A stretch of 64,000 nucleotides of DNA from the NCBI GenBank assembly GCA_910588325.1, contig CAJUPP010000006.1, positions 17,202-81,201 of the forward strand, given 5' to 3'. The notes beneath the pieces are model-generated. The model was not told the origin of the DNA and searched no databases. It saw only the letters and a program-made list of their open reading frames with translations. The position numbers and the translations under genes were made by a program. Below, in pieces: positions 58,411-64,000 of this stretch; positions within the stretch are counted from its first letter, which is position 1; every line of letters begins with the position of its first letter. Source of the DNA: an uncultured Hungatella sp. (GTDB taxonomy: Bacteria > Bacillota > Clostridia > Lachnospirales > Lachnospiraceae).

Positions 58411-61400
58411 TGCCAAGAAATCCCGACATTAAAAAAGTGCTGGTTTTAGGTTCCGGCCCCATTGTTATCGGCCAGGCGGCAGAGTTTGACTATGCCGGAA
58501 CCCAGGCCTGCCGTTCTCTGAAAGAGGAAGGAATCGAAGTGGTTCTGCTAAATTCCAATCCAGCTACTATTATGACGGACAAGGATATTGCGGATCACGT
58601 ATACATTGAGCCATTGACCGTAGAAGTGGTGGAACAGCTGATTTTAAAGGAGAGGCCGGACAGTATTCTTCCCACTCTGGGCGGCCAGGCCGGACTTAAC
58701 CTGGCAATGGAGCTGGAGGAGGCCGGATTTTTAAAGGAACACAAGGTAAGACTTATGGGAACCACAGCCCAGACTATCAGGAAGGCGGAGGACCGGCTGG
58801 AATTCAAGGAAACCATGGAGAAGATCGGGGAGCCTGTGGCAGCTTCCATGGTGGTGGAAAATGTGGAGGACGGTATTGCATTTACCAATACCATCGGGTA
58901 TCCGGTGGTACTGCGTCCCGCTTACACCCTGGGAGGAAGCGGCGGGGGAATTGCCGCAAATCAGGAGCAGCTGGTGGAGATTCTGTCCAACGGCCTCAGG
59001 CTTTCCCGTGTGGGCCAGGTTCTGGTGGAGCGCTGCATCGCAGGGTGGAAGGAAATCGAATATGAGGTTATGAGGGACGGCGCCGGGAATGTGATTACCG
59101 TATGTAATATGGAAAATATTGATCCGGTGGGAGTCCATACCGGCGACAGCATTGTGGTGGCTCCGTCTCAGACTCTGGGAGATAAGGAATACCAGATGCT
59201 GCGCAGCTCTGCGCTGAATATTATTACGGAATTGGGAATTACCGGAGGGTGCAACGTACAGTATGCCCTGCATCCGGATTCATTTGAATACTGTGTCATT
59301 GAGGTTAATCCACGTGTCAGCCGTTCTTCTGCATTGGCATCCAAGGCTACAGGATATCCCATAGCAAAGGTGGCGGCAAAAATTGCTTTAGGGTATACAT
59401 TGGATGAGATTAAGAATGCGGTGACTGCCAAGACCTATGCCAGCTTTGAGCCTATGCTGGATTATTGCGTAGTGAAGATGCCCAGACTGCCCTTTGATAA
59501 ATTTATCAGCGCCAAACGGTCTCTGGGGACGCAGATGAAGGCAACAGGAGAGGTTATGAGCATCTGCACCAACTTCGAGGGGGCCCTCATGAAAGCCATC
59601 CGCTCTCTGGAGCAGCATGTGGATTGTCTTTTGTCCTATGATTTCTCCGGACTGGATGAGGAACAGCTAAAGAATCAGCTTCACAAGGTGGATGACCGGC
59701 GGATTTGGGTCATTGCGGAGGCCCTGCGCAGAGGGATGTCTTATGAGATGATCCATGAGATTACCATGATTGATATCTGGTTTATTCATAAACTGGCTGT
59801 GCTGGTGGAGATGGAGGAGAGGCTTAAAAAAGGTCCTTTGACGGAAGCGCTTTTGAAAGAGGCGAAGCGTATGGAATTTCCGGATACGGTGATTTCAAGA
59901 TTGACAGGGGTTCCTCAAAATGAAATAAAGGAGATGCGGAAAAACCAGGGGATTGCGGCGGCTTACAAGATGGTGGATACCTGTGCGGCAGAGTTTGCGG
60001 CGGAAACGCCCTATTACTACTCCTGCTATGGAAGCCAGAATGAGGCAAAGGAGACAAAAGGAAGGAAGAAGGTGCTGGTCCTGGGTTCCGGCCCCATTCG
60101 TATCGGTCAGGGAATCGAGTTTGATTTTTGTTCCGTGCACAGCACCTGGGCATTTTCCAGGGAAGGGTACGAAACGATTATTGTCAACAACAATCCGGAG
60201 ACAGTCAGCACAGATTTTGATATTGCGGACAAGTTGTATTTTGAGCCGCTGACACCGGAGGATGTGGAGAGCATTGTGGATATTGAGAAGCCGGACGGAG
60301 CGGTGGTGCAGTTTGGCGGGCAGACCGCTATCAAGCTGACAGAGTCCCTGATGAAGATGGGAGTGCCGATTCTGGGGACTGCCGCGGAAGATGTGGATGC
60401 GGCGGAGGACCGGGAACTGTTTGATAAGATTCTGGAACAGTGCCGGATTCCCAGACCGGCAGGGCATACGGTGTTTACGGCAGATGAGGCGAAGAAAGCG
60501 GCAGGTAAACTGGGATATCCGGTTCTGGTTCGGCCCTCCTATGTGCTGGGAGGACAGGGAATGCAGATTTGCATCAACGACTATGACATCGATCAGTTTA
60601 TGGGCATCATCAATCAGATTGCCCAGGATCATCCCATTCTGGTGGATAAATATATTGTAGGGAAAGAGATTGAGGTGGATGCGGTTTGCGATGGCAGGGA
60701 TATTCTGATTCCCGGTATCATGGAGCATATTGAGCGTACCGGAATCCATTCCGGAGACAGTATTTCCGTGTATCCGGCTCCCAGTATTACGCCGGCGGTT
60801 GAGGAAAAGCTGGTGGATTATACAGGGAAGCTGGCAAGAGCGCTGCATGTAAAGGGTATGATCAATATCCAGTTTATTGTGGCTGGGGAGGATGTGTATA
60901 TTATCGAGGTAAATCCTCGCTCTTCCAGAACAGTGCCTTATATCAGCAAGGTAACCGGTATTCCCATTGTGCCTTTGGCTACAAAAGTAATCTGCGGGCA
61001 TACGATCCGGGAATTAGGTTACGAGCCTGGGTTACAAAAGAAATCAGAGTATATTGCCATCAAAATGCCGGTGTTCTCTTTTGAAAAGATTCGGGGGGCG
61101 GATATCAGCCTGGGGCCGGAAATGAAGTCTACAGGAGAGTGTTTGGGGATTGCAAAGACCTTTAACGAGGCTCTTTATAAGGCGTTTGAAGGGGCCGGTA
61201 TAAAACTTCCCAAGTATAAGAATATGATTATTACAGTCCGGGATGAGGATAAGCAGGAGATGGTAGAGGTTGCCAGAAGGTTTCAAAAGGTAGGTTACAG
61301 GATTTTTGCCACAAAAGGGACTGCGAAGGTGCTGAATCAGAATGGGGTGAAGGCATTGAGAGTCAATAAGATTGAGCAGGAATCGCCGAATCTTCTGGAT

Positions 61401-61607
61401 CTGATTCTGGGACATAAGATTGATTTGGTGATTGACATTCCGCAGCAGGGGGCGGAGAGAAGCCATGACGGGTTTATCATACGGCGGAATGCCATTGAGA
61501 CCGGGGTCCACGTGCTGACAGCCCTGGATACGGCCAGGGCGCTGGCAGCCAGTCTGGAGAACCGGGCTGAGGAGCTGACGCTGGTGGATATTGCAGAGAT
61601 CTGTTGA
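58410..61607 (+). CDS. carB: Carbamoyl-phosphate synthase large subunit
   Basis: 1065 residues, full length. Its ATG shares a base with the carA stop. Two homologous synthetase halves are clear: the first starts KVLVLGSGPIVIGQAAEFDYAGTQ (residues ~10-30) with ATP-grasp motifs RPAYTLGGSGGG and EVNPRVSRSSALASKATGYP; the second starts VLVLGSGPIRIGQGIEFDF (~555) with RPSYVLGGQGMQ and EVNPRSSRTVPYISKVTG. The last ~130 residues are the MGS-like allosteric domain (RRFQKVGYRIFATKGTAKVL, LVIDIPQQGAERSHDGFIIRR). With carA it makes carbamoyl phosphate from bicarbonate, glutamine and ATP. No other pyr or arg gene is adjacent. Confidence 0.97.
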   Translation: MPRNPDIKKVLVLGSGPIVIGQAAEFDYAGTQACRSLKEEGIEVVLLNSNPATIMTDKDIADHVYIEPLTVEVVEQLILKERPDSILPTLGGQAGLNLAMELEEAGFLKEHKVRLMGTTAQTIRKAEDRLEFKETMEKIGEPVAASMVVENVEDGIAFTNTIGYPVVLRPAYTLGGSGGGIAANQEQLVEILSNGLRLSRVGQVLVERCIAGWKEIEYEVMRDGAGNVITVCNMENIDPVGVHTGDSIVVAPSQTLGDKEYQMLRSSALNIITELGITGGCNVQYALHPDSFEYCVIEVNPRVSRSSALASKATGYPIAKVAAKIALGYTLDEIKNAVTAKTYASFEPMLDYCVVKMPRLPFDKFISAKRSLGTQMKATGEVMSICTNFEGALMKAIRSLEQHVDCLLSYDFSGLDEEQLKNQLHKVDDRRIWVIAEALRRGMSYEMIHEITMIDIWFIHKLAVLVEMEERLKKGPLTEALLKEAKRMEFPDTVISRLTGVPQNEIKEMRKNQGIAAAYKMVDTCAAEFAAETPYYYSCYGSQNEAKETKGRKKVLVLGSGPIRIGQGIEFDFCSVHSTWAFSREGYETIIVNNNPETVSTDFDIADKLYFEPLTPEDVESIVDIEKPDGAVVQFGGQTAIKLTESLMKMGVPILGTAAEDVDAAEDRELFDKILEQCRIPRPAGHTVFTADEAKKAAGKLGYPVLVRPSYVLGGQGMQICINDYDIDQFMGIINQIAQDHPILVDKYIVGKEIEVDAVCDGRDILIPGIMEHIERTGIHSGDSISVYPAPSITPAVEEKLVDYTGKLARALHVKGMINIQFIVAGEDVYIIEVNPRSSRTVPYISKVTGIPIVPLATKVICGHTIRELGYEPGLQKKSEYIAIKMPVFSFEKIRGADISLGPEMKSTGECLGIAKTFNEALYKAFEGAGIKLPKYKNMIITVRDEDKQEMVEVARRFQKVGYRIFATKGTAKVLNQNGVKALRVNKIEQESPNLLDLILGHKIDLVIDIPQQGAERSHDGFIIRRNAIETGVHVLTALDTARALAASLENRAEELTLVDIAEIC

Positions 61608-61677
61608 TGAATATTTATGCAGTATGCTGTCGGCTTTGCCGGTGCAGTTGACGCAGTCAGTACAGTCAATGCAAAGG

Positions 61678-63012
61678 TTAGAAAAGGTTCTTTTGCCCAG
61701 GGCCGTCTTTTAAGATTCCCTGAGAGTCAAAGCGGGAACCATGGCAGGGGCATTCCCAGGTATGTTCTTCAGGATTCCATGTCAGTTTGCAGCCCATGTG
61801 AGGACAGCGGCGGTCTTTATTACCTATACCGGACAGCAGGCCTTTGCCGGATTCTGTGGAGTGAACAATAAATTCTGCCGCCGAGGCCCTGAGGCGGAAG
61901 CGTGACGGAGTAAATAATGGATCGTAGACAGAAGAATGTCCGCATATGGAGTTTGTCAGAAGATGGGCAGCTACCATAGAGGAGGTCATTCCCCATTTCT
62001 GGAAACCGGTTGCCACGTACCAGTGAGGAGTTTTGGAGGAAAATCTTCCAATGTAGGGGAGATGGTCTAATGTAATACAGTCCTGAGCGGACCAGCGGCC
62101 AATGATTTCGGAGCCGGGGTACAGCCGTCCGGCGGTGTAGGCCAGGGATTTATATGGATGGGGTGACGGTTTGCCTGTGCGGTGACCGAAACCGCCGAGA
62201 AGAAGGGCATTTCCTGTGAAGCGGAAGGAGAGCCCTTCTTTATCAATGCCCAAATACATGTTCTGAAGTCTGGCAGCATGGGACAGAGCCAGTACATAAC
62301 TGCGCTGCTGATACATTTTCAGAAAGAAGTATCCGGGAATGAGCGGAAATGGATAATGGCATGCGAAGACCACGTCCCGGGCAGATACATTGCCATAAGG
62401 GGTGGATAATACTTGATGCTTTTTTTTCTGTTTTACGGACAGAACCGGAGTTTTTTCGTAAATCGTTAAAAGTGAGGAGATGGAATCCAGGAATTTAAGG
62501 GGATGGAACTGGGCCTGGTTCGAAAAATAGACGGCGCCTTTTACAGGAAATGGCAGTTCCGTATCAGTGGAGAACTGGGAATGGATTCCGGATTCCATGG
62601 CGGCTCTGGATTCCTTTTGCAGGGAATGAGGGCTTTTAAGGGAATAGAGGCAGGCGGAGCATTTTTCAAAATCGCAGAAGATGGAGCGGGCGTTAATCAG
62701 GCGCTGGTACTCCAGGATGGCTTTCTGGTTGGCAGAGGCATAAAGTCTTGCAGACCCATTGCCCATGTATGTTTGGATTTTCTGGTAAATGAGTCCGTGC
62801 TGGGATGTGATTTTTGCAGTGGTGCCTTCTGTCTGGCCGCTGCCGATTCTATCGGCTTCCAGGACTACCACCTGTTTTCCGGCCTGAGAGAGATAGTAGG
62901 CAGTCAGGACTCCGGCTAAACCGGCGCCGATGACAGCCACGTCTGTGGACAGACTGCCTGGAAGGCGGTTGCGGGAGGGAATGGATGTGGATTGGGTCCA
63001 GATGGTTTTCAT
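61678..63012 (-). CDS. FAD-dependent oxidoreductase with C-terminal Rieske [2Fe-2S] domain
   Basis: 444 residues, cytoplasmic. The FAD-binding dinucleotide motif is VAVIGAGLAGVLTAYYLSQAGK (~26-47), followed by VVVLEADRIGSGQTEGTTAK. The middle is a DadA/GlpD-like oxidase fold (WSAQDCITLDHLPYIGRF, HWYVATGFQKWGMTSS). The C-terminal ~45 residues are a Rieske site: Cys403-x-His405 in RRCPHMGCKL and Cys421-x-x-His424 in WECPCHGSRFD. Such FAD-Rieske fusions occur widely in Bacillota and have no settled substrate; amino acids or glycine-betaine-like amines are candidates. It converges with carB without a clear terminator between them. Confidence 0.87.
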   Translation of the reverse strand: MKTIWTQSTSIPSRNRLPGSLSTDVAVIGAGLAGVLTAYYLSQAGKQVVVLEADRIGSGQTEGTTAKITSQHGLIYQKIQTYMGNGSARLYASANQKAILEYQRLINARSIFCDFEKCSACLYSLKSPHSLQKESRAAMESGIHSQFSTDTELPFPVKGAVYFSNQAQFHPLKFLDSISSLLTIYEKTPVLSVKQKKKHQVLSTPYGNVSARDVVFACHYPFPLIPGYFFLKMYQQRSYVLALSHAARLQNMYLGIDKEGLSFRFTGNALLLGGFGHRTGKPSPHPYKSLAYTAGRLYPGSEIIGRWSAQDCITLDHLPYIGRFSSKTPHWYVATGFQKWGMTSSMVAAHLLTNSICGHSSVYDPLFTPSRFRLRASAAEFIVHSTESGKGLLSGIGNKDRRCPHMGCKLTWNPEEHTWECPCHGSRFDSQGILKDGPGQKNLF

Positions 63013-63177
63013 AGTCGTTCACCTCAAAAGTTATATTGTGCTGCACAGGTTCCGGTATCTGGGGGACATGTATCCCCTGCCCGCTGAGGGTACCGTAATT
63101 TATGTGTTATGCAGTGATAGGATGTACGGGGTGGAGGAGATTTATGCATTTTGAGGCGGATTTAAAGAATATGTAAG

Positions 63178-63426
63178 ATGAAGACAAACTTTTGTGCCCA
63201 TCCAATTTACCATCAAAAACCGCGTCGGATCATTGCCCATTTCATGATCTGTTATACGGCCCTCTTGATCTATCGGCTTTTGGAAAAGAAACTGGATCAA
63301 TATGGGGCGCATTTTACAATTGAAAATATCATTGAAACACTCAACAACATGGAAGTAGCTAATATAAAAGACATATGTTATTTGTCAATGAAAATTTTGC
63401 TTGTCATTATAAGAATAATTAGCTAA
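63178..63426 (+). pseudogene. Truncated IS1634/IS4-type transposase remnant
   Basis: 82 residues that match only the C-terminal part of DDE transposases: YHQKPRRIIAHFMICYTALL followed by YRLLEKKLDQYGAHFTIENI. The catalytic DDE core and the N-terminus are missing, and the last ~25 residues (MKILLVIIRIIS) look like readthrough into unrelated AT-rich sequence. It has no convincing ribosome site and no terminal inverted repeats nearby. It is a relic of an insertion sequence. The 165 bases before it, after the oxidoreductase start, hold nothing recognisable. Confidence 0.65.
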
Positions 63427-63451
63427 AATCATAATAAGTCAAATTAGGTTA

Positions 63452-64000
63452 TGGAAGAGGGAGATAGAACGTATCGGTGCGGGAACTGCGGGGACTGGAA
63501 ATGTAGTAATTGAACAAAACATTTTGGAACAAATGGCAAATGACCCCGAGAAAGCCACCTATATATGAGGGAAAGATACAGAACTATTTTAATTCAGTGG
63601 AGGTATCAAGCGGAACTTTCAGCAATGGGGCATGAAATTCATTCTTCTGGTATAGTTATTCACCCAGATGGAACAGTCACACATTATATCAGTGGCGACT
63701 TAAAACCAGAAGTAAGGGCGAAGATAGAAGCTAAAATGAAAGCAGAGGACGAAGAGAAGGCAAAAAGAAAAAGACGGTATCAAGAACTAAGCAAGGAAGC
63801 AGCAGAAAAGCGAAAATTGGAAATGGAATTGGCATATAAACGTCAAAACATGACAGAGCTACTTGCTAAACAAGCAGTTGATACAAGCAGGGGTACATAT
63901 ACAACTATGCCGGAAGCTATGGCTTCTGCGGTTGCGGCTTATGAAAATAAAATGATGTTGGGGTCAAAAGGTCTTTTGCCCCCTCTGATACCGGATTGCT
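63452..64000 (+). pseudogene. DUF6033-like gene remnant with two frameshifts, running off the window
   Basis: Three frames each carry part of one protein. From ~63458: EIERIGAGTAGTGNVVIEQN, then an ILEQMANDPEKATY stretch, which ends at a TGA near 63566. A second frame supplies EGKIQNYFNSVEV. From 63610 a third frame reads AELSAMGHEIHSSGIVIHPD and onward (an HYISGDLKPEVRAKIEAKMK segment, then a long charged helix) to the window edge. The pieces join in the order expected for DUF6033-type proteins of Lachnospiraceae, whose function is unknown. Two indels (near 63563 and 63605) make the gene nonfunctional unless the sequence has errors. A short-form start at ATG 63565 is possible for the last piece. 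Confidence 0.6.

Noticed and set aside
59895..61001. 368-codon open frame on the minus strand inside carB
   Set aside because: It lies antisense to strongly conserved carB coding sequence and has a His/Asn/Arg-rich shadow composition with no recognisable domain.

Overview
The window reads as chromosomal DNA of a spore-forming, anaerobic Firmicute of the Lachnospiraceae (Clostridium cluster XIVa type). This rests on protein families: DUF4364, DUF5716/DUF5717 and DUF6033-type proteins, CdaA-YbbR followed by HPr-EI, YesM/YesN two-component systems beside sugar ABC importers, and sporulation-type proteins (YtvI, a SpoIID-like protein, a CwlC-like amidase). No rRNA, tRNA or CRISPR array was recognised. 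The species is not determined.

Layout. 1-9760: a surface-glycan cluster of seven genes, all on +, cut by the left edge. Five glycosyltransferases, one radical SAM protein and one large methyltransferase/kinase-like/cytidylyltransferase fusion each carry a copy of the same small Rossmann-like domain. The first 3.75 kb is clearly more AT-rich than the rest. The fifth gene has an in-frame TAG and the sixth a frameshift. 9761-13513: class II aldolase, an SseB-like pair, and an AraC regulator, separated by large bidirectional hairpins. 13645-21938: a GH88 unsaturated-uronyl hydrolase, then a sugar ABC importer without ATPase and its YesM/YesN two-component pair. 21939-25926: an AgrC/AgrA-like pair with a repeat-rich lipoprotein, flanked by stretches of apparent gene debris. 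25927-29796: a MacA/MacB-type ABC exporter. 29826-35561: two uncharacterised membrane proteins, CdaA, YbbR, HPr and enzyme I. 35638-40453: a Wzy-like polymerase, two overlapping PLP aminotransferases and YtvI. 40480-41266 (-): a small membrane protein and DUF4364. 41436-47117: a 1187-residue DUF5717 protein, an Hsp70/actin-fold-like DUF5716 protein and a TPR protein. 47185-47988: a spore-type amidase. 48011-55711: a second sugar importer with YesN/YesM at its front and an epimerase and HAD phosphatase behind it. 55792-57057 (-): a SpoIID-like/peptidoglycan-binding protein. 57174-61607: carAB. 61678-63012 (-): an FAD-Rieske oxidoreductase. 63178-64000: decayed transposase and DUF6033-like sequence.

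How it works together. The two importers are mirror images: SBP-permease-permease-YesM-YesN versus YesN-YesM-SBP-permease-permease. Neither has its own ATPase, so both probably use a shared MsmX-type ATPase encoded elsewhere. The GH88 enzyme suggests that the first imports unsaturated uronyl oligosaccharides. The most promising undescribed systems are the glycan cluster built around a repeated Rossmann-like module and the DUF5717-DUF5716-TPR operon.
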